DNA from: Arcuatula senhousia
Lineage: Eukaryota; Mollusca; Bivalvia; Mytilida; Mytilidae
Length of the DNA stretch: 64,000 nt
Direction: 5' to 3'
Assembly (NCBI GenBank): GCA_963971305.1
Contig: OZ020309.1
Coordinates: 6,007,001-6,071,000, forward strand
Position 1 is the first letter of the stretch. Each line of letters begins with the position of its first letter. Below the pieces are notes generated by a model, which was not told the DNA's origin, made no database searches, and was given only the letters and a program-made list of their open reading frames with translations. Shown one piece after another: positions 1 to 9,294 of the stretch. Both the position numbers and the translations under genes were made by a program.

Positions 1-350
1 CTATAATTTTCATTTATATTGTTAAAATTTTCAATTTCATTGCTATAATATTTTATTCATTTGGTATAAAAATGAATTTATATTATATAAATTTCATTTC
101 ATTGGTATAATTTTTCATTCATATTGTTAAAAACTTTATTTCTATGGTATATTTCCCATTCAATTGGTAAAATATATTTTTCAATGATGAAATATCTTTT
201 TATATTGTATTTTTTTTTCTTTCAATTCTATAATTTATCATTCGTTTGTTATAATTTACAATTTTAATGCTATATTTTCACTTTCTTTGGCAAAACCCAT
301 TTTCATTCATATGGTATAATTTTTCATTCATATGCAATAATTGCATGACG
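1..350. repeat. AT-rich degenerate minisatellite
   Basis: Loose, imperfect repeats of about 20-30 bp with the recurring words TTGGTATAATTTTTCATTCAT and TATTGTTAAAA run from the window edge to about 350. No ORF is present. The left edge is cut by the window, so the full length is unknown. The copies are too diverged to give a firm period. Confidence 0.6.
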
Positions 351-1112
351 GGAAAGCTGAATGACGTCATAAGGTCAAATCTGAAACAATGGCTGTGATT
401 GGTTGGAACAACCACACCCTTCACTTAAAGGACTAGATAGCATCCCGTACTAGTCTTGCAAATTCCGACCAGTACCTCCCCGTGGTGCAAGACGGGCACT
501 GATCCAGCGACAACAAAGGATACTCTGCAGCAGCTAACACTGGCGGTGGTGTGTCATGAGCTGGACGACCCATTGCACATAGCGAGTCTATACCTGCATA
601 GGTATTAGTCGATGCAGAGGGGCTTTCCCCTTGTCTCGACTATAAATACCCATCAGTCAGTCATCCCGTACTAACACCATTGGTCCTGTGTGCCCCTATG
701 GGTGCTCCAATTGTTTAAAAAAATGTATTTGAGCACATTATAGACGGGCCTAGGATTCTAAATCGCCCCAATGTCTGCAGGACCATTCAAAAGAAAATAA
801 TTAGGTATCCTCTTTTTATTTATGTAGAAAGAACCTTCCGAAAAAGACAACAGCTCCACAAGGCCCGTTGACCGCGGGGAAGGTTTACATCGTTTAAAAT
901 TGGGTGTGTGAGTCTATAAGCCGGGCCTAGGATCTCGAATTGGTCTGTGGTTATTCAATGAACCTGTGAACATAGGGGTACATCTAATCGAATTGTCAGT
1001 TAATATTTTGTATAGAGTCCGTAACAGACATGCCTAATGGAGATGGTTTGGTATGGATAATATTTTCTTGTTCGGTCGTATTAGTCATATCGTTTTCCTC
1101 GACTTTTTATTA
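351..1112. other. Sequence without a recognisable gene; holds a CRE and a TATA-like box
   Basis: Base composition becomes more balanced here than in the flanking AT-rich repeat. A perfect CRE palindrome TGACGTCA lies at 362-369 and TATAAATA lies at 641-648. No ORF of useful length follows on the + strand and no known repeat is recognised. It could be a promoter or 5' region of an exon not resolved here, or an old transposon end. Confidence 0.3.
641..648 (+). promoter_or_regulatory. TATA-like box, candidate core promoter
   Basis: TATAAATA matches the metazoan TATA consensus. A start site would be expected near 671. The pyrimidine-flanked TCAGTC words at about 653-662 look like initiators but sit too close to the TATA box. 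The CRE at 362-369 is about 280 bp upstream. No downstream coding exon could be recognised, so this is only a candidate. Confidence 0.18.
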
Positions 1113-1145
1113 GTTATGTAGCCCTGTTTTTACTAAAGCACATTG
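1113..1145 (+). repeat. 33-bp dispersed repeat, copy 1
   Basis: This 33-bp segment (begins GTTATGTAGCC, ends AAAGCACATTG) recurs at 2329-2361 with a single mismatch. The second copy sits just after the end of the reverse transcriptase fossil, so the word is probably part of a dispersed element that inserted at both places. Confidence 0.6.
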
Positions 1146-1439
1146 TTAATCCGATTGTTGGCCATGCAACGAAACACACCATTAACTTGTTTAAGTATAA
1201 AATGATGATGGATTCAAATTGAGTGTTTGGACATGAGATTACATTTTTAGATTTTGCATTTAAAATAATATCTTGCTAGATGGTACCTTTCTATAAATTG
1301 GTTACCGCAAATACACATGGATAAAGTCAGCCAGTTCCATGTCTAGAGTTCATCTGTTTCTTTTCATTTATTTAACTATAGAAGGATAATTTTCATTGTT
1401 ACAATGGCAAAAGCTGGTCAACGCAAAAAGCCTTTTAAG

Positions 1440-1800
1440 CTCACCTGACCTAATCCATGCTAATGCCACCAATATGCGTCTGTCGCCATCCAATAACTAT
1501 TTCAAAACTTTTCCCTTGAAACCACTGAACCATTTTGACTGAAACTTTGCATGAATAATTTCTGACGTGTTGGCAAAAACAAAAAATTGGTCCCTATTTT
1601 GAAAGGATTTGTTCAATAAAAAATATGACCGCTGTTGCTAAAAATAGAACATTTGGGTAAAATCACAAGCAACTATGACAGTTAGGAAAAATCCGAAGGA
1701 TCTAAAGCAAAAGCTCTAAAAAGTCTCCATAGTGTCAAAGTTGTCAGATGACCACTTATTGGGGTTATTGCTCCTTTAAGGTAAAAAATAACGATTTGTT
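1440..1800 (+). repeat. Diverged mollusc-type dispersed repeat
   Basis: The segment opens with GCTCACCTGACCTAA and contains phrases such as TGCTAAAAATAGAACAT and GGGGTTATTGCTCCTTTAA. These resemble a non-coding repeat I remember as abundant in bivalve genomes, where many short similar phrases follow one another. There are no long ORFs. Assignment rests on remembered similarity, not on a search. Confidence 0.45.
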
Positions 1801-1899
1801 CCATGTTTTTTTGTTTCGAATGGGTTTAAGCTGTGTGGTCACTGATTTTGAAAAGAATCAATTCTTTGAAGGGCTCAATGACCACTAAAGCAACATCGA

Positions 1900-2297
1900 T
1901 TTTTTACAGCGCTGATGTTGCAAAAACATTGTCAACCTTACATGACATGTATGATGTTGCACCTGCAGTCAAAGCAACAAATCACATCATTGTTGTGTGC
2001 AAGAAACACTAGATTAACTACTTGACAGCTAAATTAGGGGTTGGTTGCACCAGCAATAGCACAACATACACAGCTTCAACACTGTCTAAGGAGGAAATTA
2101 TTGACAATCACAGATATGCCATTTCCTCCTTCGGCCTTTCTGTCGGTGCTAAAAATGATGACATTCCATCCCTGTATTGAATTCCTAAATTACATAAAAA
2201 TCCATATGATCAGCGCTTAATTGCGGGGTCATTCAATTGTACCACTAAACCTCTTTCAGTTCTGTTGACATCAGTATTGGCTAATAAAATCCGGCCT
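1900..2297 (+). pseudogene. Penelope-like reverse transcriptase fragment (fossil)
   Basis: One + frame (codon start 1956) reads a reverse transcriptase N-terminal part: about 1935-1975 gives LHDMYDVAPAVKA, 1983-2009 gives NHIIVVCKKH, and 2181-2260 gives IPKLHKNPYDQRLIAG followed by TTKPLSVLLTSVL. Such PADKA / IPKLHK / CTTKPLS motifs are typical of Penelope-like retroelements of marine invertebrates. The same frame is broken by TAG at 2010-2012, and by TGA at 2178-2180 where a tryptophan is usual. Only the N-terminal part of the RT is present: catalytic motifs further on are missing, and after about 2297 the frame enters unrelated AT-rich sequence holding another dispersed repeat. It is a dead, 5'- and 3'-truncated copy. 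Confidence 0.75.
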
Positions 2298-2328
2298 ATA
2301 GACGTTTTATTTATTTATTTTTTTCTTT

Positions 2329-2361
2329 GTTATGTAACCCTGTTTTTACTAAAGCACATTG
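2329..2361 (+). repeat. 33-bp dispersed repeat, copy 2
   Basis: It matches 1113-1145 at 32 of 33 positions. It lies about 30 bp after the last recognisable reverse transcriptase codon and marks where that fossil is interrupted. Confidence 0.6.
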
Positions 2362-2867
2362 GGTATCCTCTTAAGATTTTTATCCCAGACAAAAAAATAC
2401 CATCCTGTGTTTTGATTACAAATTTAACACCCCATTATTTTTTATACAAAGCTCTCTTCAGCAAAGTCAATCATCTTCGGCAGCTTTTCCCAATTTTGTT
2501 TTAAATAACACCGAAGTCCCAATACTAATTGTTTCCTGGTTTAGTAACCGAAATATGTATTGCGGCCAGGATGATGTGCTGAGTTAAACAAGTCGTCTCC
2601 TTCTTTTCCGAGGGTGAGTATAAAAACCCTTTCACCAAAGACCTTGATTTTCTTCACCATTTACAATGTGATATCAGAATTCAACAAATGCAAGGCAATG
2701 TCACACGGGAGATCTAAAGATACCAATGATCATGGCTTGATAAAGGCCAGTTCAAAAGACACCTTAGTTAAACCAGGTTTTATGGTACTTAATTTTCCCT
2801 TTTAATTCCGATTTTAGGTCTGGGAGTAACACACAGAATAAAACCACAAGAGTTAACACTAAAGTAT
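2362..2867. other. No recognisable gene or repeat
   Basis: Short open frames at 2265-2504 and 2614-2805 have no recognisable domain and look like chance frames in AT-rich DNA. The first is simply the tail of the reverse transcriptase frame running into other sequence. Confidence 0.5.
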
Positions 2868-3736
2868 GTCTCGCCTGCCGGCACCATCAGAAACAATTAT
2901 TCTTTATAACTTCCACTATATTTTGAAGTTACATGGATTTTCAGTTTCTGAGATCAAAAGATATTTATAGAACTTAAACATTGCAAATATATGCAATAAA
3001 AATAATCAAAGTCACAAAACCGGAAAATCAAGGCCAAGGTCAAAAGATGAGGATGTGCTAAGCTACTACTTGCCCATATGCATACCAAGTTTCATCAACC
3101 TAGGACCTTGAGTTCCTAGTTCTTGAGATATGGAGGTGCTCGCAAAACTTTTCCATTGCTATTATATGTATTGAAAATTGTCAAAGTCACTCAACCGGAA
3201 AATCAAGGTCAAGGTCAAAAGATGGGGATGCAACGGTGCTAAGCTACTACTGTGGCATATGCATACCAAGTTTCATCAACCTAGGACTTATAGTTCTTGA
3301 GATATGGAGGTGCTCGCAAAACTTTTCCATTGCTATTATATGTATTGAAAATTGTCAAAGTCACTCAACCGGAAAATCAAGGTCAAGGTCAAAAGATGGG
3401 GATGCATCTGTGCTAATCTACTACTGGGGCATATTCATACCAAGTTTTATCATCCTAGGACCTATAGTTCTTGAGATATGGAGGTGCTAGCAAAACTTTT
3501 CCATTGCTATTACATGTATTGAACATTGTCAAAGTCACTCAACCGGATAATCAAGGTCAAGGTCAAAAGATGGGGATGCAACTGTGCTAAGCTACTACTG
3601 GGGCATATGCATACCAAGTTTCATCAACCCAGGACCTATAGTTCTTGAGATATGGAGGTGCTCATAAAACTTTTCCAAAAAGTTAACGCCGCCGGTTAAG
3701 TAACACCTATGTCCCGCTCTGCTTCGCAGGCGAGAC
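2868..3736. mobile_element. 869-bp TIR element carrying a 174-bp tandem repeat
   Basis: The ends form a perfect 11-bp inverted repeat: GTCTCGCCTGC at 2868-2878 and GCAGGCGAGAC at 3726-3736. The interior is non-coding and consists mainly of about four tandem copies of a 174-bp unit. AATAAAACCA occurs just outside both ends (about 2837 and 3737), but it is not adjacent to the left TIR, so a target-site duplication is not proven. The layout (short TIR, internal satellite-like repeats, no transposase) fits a non-autonomous DNA element of the kind common in bivalves. Confidence 0.6.
3007..3670 (+). repeat. 174-bp tandem repeat, about 4 copies
   Basis: The phrase CAAAGTCACTCAACCGGAAA starts at 3182, 3356 and 3530, with a slightly diverged first copy at 3007, giving a period of 174-175 bp. 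Later copies are about 90 percent identical or better by eye. Because 174 is divisible by 3, one frame stays open across copies (3236-3490), but that ORF is only a translated repeat. Each copy carries TCAAGGTCAAGGTCA, a doubled nuclear-receptor half-site word. Confidence 0.85.
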
Positions 3737-4099
3737 AATAAAACCAACACATAACATGATTGTGAAACACAATTTATGCAATTTTAACTGTAATTATTCC
3801 AAATATAGGTGGTTAACAGTGGGTAAATCTCTACCGTCAGTAACTGAGAGGTTTGAAGAGCTAGAAAACTATCGTATGTGTCGACTGAGGCGATAGTGTT
3901 GTCTTTGTTTTGGAAACTGTTGCAAATTGTCTATAGATCTGCTGCATACCGGATGGTCGCAGTACAGTTATAATAGCAAGATTCAGTGGTGTTACAACAT
4001 ATTGTTCAATGTGTAAGCCCTTAACCGCATGGGACCGACTAAAAACCCCAGCAGGTCCAGAGGTGGAACATCCCGGTCGAAAACAATTTTAGTGATTTA
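3737..4099. other. No recognisable gene or repeat
   Basis: The stretch is moderately AT-rich without a useful ORF. A few more GC-balanced words occur near 3880-4075 but no known family is recognised. Confidence 0.4.
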
Positions 4100-4117
4100 A
4101 TGATTTAAGAGACCTTT

Positions 4118-4150
4118 TTATACGACCGCAAAAGATTTGCGGACGTATAA
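4118..4150. repeat. 15-bp-arm hairpin at the start of a dispersed repeat
   Basis: Arms 4118-4132 (TTATACGACCGCAAA) and 4136-4150 pair with a single mismatch around the 3-base loop AGA. The hairpin is followed by phrases such as TTTTGGGGGTTC and GGGCCCAAAAGGG that resemble a mussel dispersed repeat I remember beginning with the same TTATACGACCGCAAA hairpin. Confidence 0.7.
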
Positions 4151-4990
4151 TGGTATGATGATGTCGTCTTAGTTGTCTGTTTACTTTAGTGTTACATAAA
4201 ATAAATTAAGTTCTAGTTATCCGATTGCTATGAAATTTGACAATAATGTTCCTTATTGTAAGAGTTGGGGGTCCCTCCTTTTTCATTAAGAAATTGTTAC
4301 TTCTTTGTTTTTTCCCAAAATAACTTTTGTTCTGACTTACCAAATGCTCATTAATTTTGCAATAATGTTTCCTACCATACAAGGATGAATGGGATTGATT
4401 TTGGGGGTTCTGACCTTATTTGTTTAGTTGTTTAGAAATTATGGGCCCAAAAGGGACTAACATTTCAAATGTTTAATTTTATATGCATAGGTTTTATTCT
4501 TTTAACCTTTGAACAATAAAAATCCTTATTCTCTTTTTAAGTCGTATTTTTTCCCTGATAAATAGTTAATTGATTCAAATGAAATTTCGAAATATAAAAT
4601 ACAAGAGGCTCCCAGGAACATGAATCGCTTTACCTGGTCCTTAAGCTATAAAAGTCTTTCTATGAGCTGTTATCCTTTGAGGGGACATTTGACAACTTTG
4701 GCCCAATAGAGACTTTTCTAAAGCTTAATTGGCCAAAGGGTTGATATAAGCATGGAAGTATTAAATTGACAATTTAATACTTCCATGATATAAGCAAGCA
4801 ACAGGTTTTTCCTATCTGCAATAGTTTTCATTCTATAGGGCAAAAATGCTATTTTTGACCTTTAATGGGAGTCATCTTACAACTTCGACCAAATGTAGAC
4901 TTTAATAGAGCTTAATGAAGTTTTAAGCAAGCAACAACGCTTTTCTCTATCTATACAATAGTTCTGATTTTCTTTAGACCCTAGTTTATA
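4151..4990 (+). repeat. Diverged dispersed repeat body, probably mytilid
   Basis: Internal sub-repeats alternate a phrase like TATGAAATTTGACAATAATG with a phrase like GATTGATTTTGGGGGTTCTG and GGGCCCAAAAGGG, in the order seen in a family I recall from Mytilus. There is no coding potential. A micro-palindrome has been inserted at 4751-4787. Confidence 0.4.
4742..4796. repeat. Perfect 37-bp palindrome flanked by 11-bp direct repeats
   Basis: Two 18-bp arms (4751-4768 and 4770-4787; outer end CATGGAAG) are perfectly complementary around a single base. TGATATAAGCA stands at 4742-4752 and again at 4786-4796, overlapping the palindrome ends by two bases. This is the footprint expected of a small foldback insertion with target duplication, or of templated snap-back synthesis during break repair. 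Confidence 0.85.
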
Positions 4991-5433
4991 AGACCCTTGG
5001 ACTTTACAGATATTATTAATTAAACAAATAAAAATGAAGATCAGGAAAGCATTTCAAGATTCTGAGACTCTTTGAAAACGGCTCAGAAACTTCGTCCCGA
5101 GTAATTGGACATGTGTCCTATAGTCATATATGGTGCGACGTGATGTCCTTAACTCACCCACTTCCTGTTAATATCAAAATCGCAGGTGACAAAGGTATTC
5201 CAAAGGGAGACTGCCATTTTAGTTTCGGCTAAATATGCTTTTTAAAATGCAATTTCTTTCAGGTATTATAAGAACAAATTGAAGAAACTTTTCTGTGATA
5301 TGTCTTACGATTTATGTTTTACGATTTCTCTTTCGGGTTTGCTATACCAAATCAATGTGATGTTTTGTAATTAATTCGAATTTGACCTTTTTGTATCCCC
5401 CTCCGCCTGAAAAGGTTCATGAGATTTTTAATC
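4991..5433. other. No recognisable gene or repeat
   Basis: AT-rich sequence without a supported ORF. No tandem structure was noticed. Confidence 0.4.
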
Positions 5434-5484
5434 TTATAGTAAAATCTATTAAGCGTATAATACGCTAAATAGATTTTACTATAA
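5434..5484. repeat. 51-bp near-perfect palindrome
   Basis: Arms of 25 bp (5434-5458 and 5460-5484) are complementary around one central base with a single mismatched pair at the 18th position. The outer words are TTATAGTAAAATC and GATTTTACTATAA. No convincing flanking direct repeat is visible. It would extrude as a cruciform or form a long hairpin in RNA. Confidence 0.85.
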
Positions 5485-5588
5485 TTTTGCACGAACAAAG
5501 CACAGCATACATGGATATGGATATGACATTATTTCTTTTTCATTTCGTTTTTCATCAGCGGGATTATCAGATTTTAATTCAAGTTAAT

Positions 5589-7010
5589 CTGGGGCCGTGT
5601 TAACGAAGGTGTTCTAGGATTAGGACATGTCTAAGGATGGTCTTTGGACATGTCTCAGTCCTAAGTTGTGTTATTGAAGTTATCCTAAATCAAAGCACTA
5701 AAGCGTTAAAAGGCAAGCGAAATATGTAAGCACTAAAATAGCAGATGTTTTGAAAGTTAATGAACACTCTAGTGCCTTTCCTTTTGGCACAGAAGATTTT
5801 TCAATCTATAAAAAATCATATTTTTGATCAAAATTATATAATTTTCGGGTGCACATGCATTGTATTTTACACAAATGGTATCAGTTTAAAAACCCCTTCG
5901 ATGAAAATGAACTCGCCAACATAAACTAGGGTATTGATTGTATATTGAATTTTATGAATGAATCAGAAACTAACCTACATTAACCAATGGAATAACAGCA
6001 ATATTGAAAGGTAGAGTGCACGACCAATAAAGTTACAGATAAATATTCATGTATATTCTAGAACCGATCATTAAAAAGTTCGTTATGTAAATTGCAAAGG
6101 AATTAATAAAACTTGTTGTGTGTCGTTTAAAACATAGAGATATTTAAAACAAGGTTTAAATGCAACATATTTGATCATATTTTAAAAAGTAATAAAGGAG
6201 ATAAATAGTTACAGTAGGCAGATTACTCCGTCTAAATACAAAAAAAAAAACGCAAAGCCAGCAGTAACCTTATGACTACATAACGCAGCTAACGCTTGCC
6301 TAAACAGGGCATGTCCTAAATTTTGACCTAAATTTAGGATGTGAAAATTGTTGTCCTTGGACCATCCTTGTGCCATTAAACTAAAAAAAGTGTCTGAAAT
6401 AGGTTTTATCTCCTTGAATCAGGGTTGTATGATATTAATATTTTACTTTATCAATTTAGCAAATAAAGATATTTTTGCCATGATTGGTGAAATTTTCTCA
6501 ATAGTTTCCCAGATATTGGATACTGTTGATCTGTGTTTTACCAGTTACATTTTGACGATATTCTAATATATGTAATACTAGACTTTTGAAATTAACGTTT
6601 AACAGTTCATTTGGATATTTGCTTCCCAAACTTAAAGATTTGCTTTGGTTATTAGTGATAAGTACAAAGCACAGAAAAAACTGAATGAAGAAATGCAATG
6701 ATATTGAAATAAATTATTTTTATTATCTAAAAAAAACAAAGGCTTCGCAATAAAAAAAACCGTTTAAATATATTTTACATTTGAAAATGTAAAACAAAAA
6801 AAAAACCTTTTTTTTCAAACGCATTACAAATGGCTATTTAGGATTAAATTCTTAAATTCGTTTAAGGATGGTCCTATTTGTGGTTATTCTAAGATGGCTT
6901 CGTTTTACATCATAGGACGGGTCTAAGGATGATCCTTTGTACATACCATTTTCAGTCCTACGACATGGTTTAGGACAAAGCTTAGGACAGCTTCATTAAC
7001 CTGGCCCCTG
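5589..7010. mobile_element. hAT-like non-autonomous DNA transposon, 1422 bp
   Basis: The left end CTGGGGCCGTGTTAACGAAG and the inverted right end CAGGGGCCAGGTTAATGAAG match at 16 of 20 positions, and the similarity continues inward (GTGTTCTA / CTGTCCTA). The eight bases outside, AAGTTAAT at 5581-5588 and AAGTTTAG at 7011-7018, agree at 6 of 8, consistent with a decayed 8-bp target duplication as made by hAT elements. Many subterminal TCCTA/TAGGA words lie near both ends, as transposase-binding clusters often do. An internal palindrome with 9-bp arms lies at about 6317-6340. There is no transposase: the short frames at 6348-6566 and 6498-6698 are unremarkable. Confidence 0.65.
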
Positions 7011-7018
7011 AAGTTTAG

Positions 7019-7409
7019 GAATCCTCAGTGTGTTTGCTTATTTTATATCTTTGAATGATTATTTAGCCAGGCTATGCTTTAGTGGTGTGCTATCATATTT
7101 GAGATACATGTACCTTTCTCTATTGTTTTAGAACTAGCTGGATACAAAGAATGAAAGGTGTATTATATTTTGTTTTTATTTGTCACAAACATGTTTTATA
7201 AATGTTTAAATAACAATAAATATTGAATTTCAAATTCTGAGCTCTATTGTGTGATTTTCATATTTTAGTTTGCTTTGACCTTTTCTGGTCCCTAAATGAT
7301 GGTCCCAAACGAACATTGCATCAAATTTATAGATTATTTGTGTGATTCTATGTCAACTTCATTTTTTTAAATGAACTTAAGCACCTCTTCAATAATAAAA
7401 TAAATAATG
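7019..7409. other. No recognisable gene or repeat
   Basis: AT-rich, no ORF, no clear repeat until the word ATGGGACACGGATGC at about 7419 opens the following repeat field. Confidence 0.4.
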
Positions 7410-7482
7410 AATGTTTCCATGGGACACGGATGCTCCAAACAGGAAGTAGAAGTATGACAGGTTTGAAAATGAAAGAACCTTA
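7410..7482 (+). repeat. Fragment of the CAGGAAGTAGA repeat family
   Basis: It begins TTTCCATGGGACACGGATGC and continues with CCAAACAGGAAGTAGAAG. The same start recurs at 8098-8140, which identifies it as the 5' part of that subfamily, cut off where the next element's hairpin begins at 7483. Confidence 0.6.
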
Positions 7483-8097
7483 GTGAGCACGCTCACATAC
7501 CCCACGCGTCCACATTATGGACAGAGATTATCAATTTCAAGTTAGGAATAAAAAAGTCTTAGTTGTTGTCTTTCCAAGACGGCTCATTAAACAGGAAATG
7601 AATGAGTGACAGAGCTGAAAATGTATCCCATCATATGGGATCACTCTTTGAAGCCACGTACAAAATATCAAAAGTCTATGATTAATAGTTGCTGAGAAAT
7701 CTGTCACAAAAATTTTTAACCCTGAAAATTTTGTGAAAAAAGTCTAAGTAGGCTTGTGAAAAACAGGAAGTAAAAAATTGACAGAACTAATAAAGAATCC
7801 CACCATATTGGACTCCTACCTGAAGCTAACTACCAAATATCAAATACCTACGATCAATAGATGCTGAGAAATCTGTTACGAAAATTTTCAAACCTGAAAA
7901 TTTAGTGAAAAAAGTTAAAGTCGACTATTTAAACAGGAAGTAGATGATGGACAGACCTGAAAACGAATCCCACCATATGGGACACCTACCTGAAGCTAAA
8001 TACCAAATATCAAATACCTACGATCAACAGATGCTGAAAAATCTGTTACGAAAATTTTCAAACCTGAAAATTTAGTGAAATAAAGAAAGAATGTGTC

Positions 8098-9294
8098 CAT
8101 GGGACACGGATGCCCCCGCTGGCCCCAAACAGGAAGTAGATTTCTGACAGGTCTGATTATCGCTTAGAACATACAGTTTATCATACTGATCCATCCTACC
8201 AAGTTTCAAAAGATTCTGGTATACAGTTCCTGAGAAAAGCTTGACGGAAATTTTCATATCATGTTCACATACTTCAAAAGTCCCAAACAGGAAGTAGATG
8301 TCCGACAGGTCTCAAAATTGCTAAGGACGTATAGTTTGTCATACTGAACCATCCTACCAAGTTTCAAATCATTCTCATGCAAGGTTCCTGAGAAAAGCTT
8401 GACGGAAATTTTCATATCATGTTCACATACTTCAAAGTTAGCCTATGTCCCAAACAGGAAGTAGATGTCCAACAGGTCTCAAAATTGGTTAGGACGTATA
8501 GTTAGTCATACTGAACCATCCTACCAAGTTTCAAATCATTCTCATGTACGGTTCCTGTGAAAAGCTAGACGAAAATTTTTTAAGTCATGTTCACACATTT
8601 TTACATCAGCCTAAGTCAAAACAGGAAGTAGATGTCCGTTAGGTCTGAAAATCGCTTAGGACGTATAGTTTGTCATACTTAACCATCCTACCAAGTTTCA
8701 AATCATTATTGTGTATGGTTTCTGAGAAAAGCTAGACGAAAATTTTCATAGTCATGGTCACATATTTTCACATTCGCCTAAGTCCCAAACAGGAAGTAGA
8801 TGTCCGATAGGTCTGCAAATTGCTTAGAACGTACAGTTTGTCATATTGAACAATTCTACCAAGTTTCAAATCATTCTCATTTACGGTTCCTGAGAAAAGC
8901 TTGACGGAAATTTCATACGGACGGACATGAGTAAAACTTAATGCCCCCCGACATGTTGGGCCCAAAAAACTAGTTTAACCATGCCACATATTACATGTGC
9001 CTGTCCTAAGCCAGGAATCTTTGACAAAGCTTTCGTTTGTACTTGTCTTTTTTATTTTTTCTGTTCCTTGTTTAAGAAGGGGGTCTATCTGTGACTATTT
9101 CAGGGCTGGATTTGAATTATATGCATTTTATTTAGACCATGGGCCAATTGCAGAACCGCGAGCAGTGCCAAATGGCCTCGTTGAAGGCTGCTGGCGGTTA
9201 TCCATTGTGGTTTTTCTAAATTGCCGTTTAATTGTGGGTTGTGTCGCATACACTAATTCCACATCTCATTATTTTCTATGTAGTCGCGGGGGCA
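8098..9294 (+). mobile_element. Nested repeat block with inverted GCCCCCGC/GCGGGGGC ends
   Basis: The left end carries GGATGCCCCCGC (8108-8119). The right end carries GTCGCGGGGGCA (9283-9294), its inverse at the core. Just inside the right end, half of a palindrome, TGCCCCCCGACATGT (8942-8956), is separated from its partner at 9283-9294 by about 326 bp. An uninterrupted version of the same palindrome stands alone at 11478-11505. This block lies within the larger 7483-9866 element. Confidence 0.5.
8957..9282 (+). mobile_element. Insertion of a mussel-type dispersed repeat
   Basis: It splits the palindrome described at 8942-8956 / 9283-9294. The inner phrases ACATGTGCCTGTCCTAAGCC, TTCTGTTCCTTGTTTAAG, CTGTGACTATTTCAGGGC and CGTTGAAGGCTGCTGG parallel, in the same order, a dispersed repeat I remember as very abundant in Mytilus transcripts and genome. 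The 102-residue frame at 8997-9305 runs through it and has no recognisable domain. Confidence 0.5.

Noticed and set aside
3236..3490. 84-codon frame with internal protein repeats
   Set aside because: The 174-bp repeat period is a multiple of three, so a chance frame stays open. The coding pattern is not conserved in the diverged first copy.
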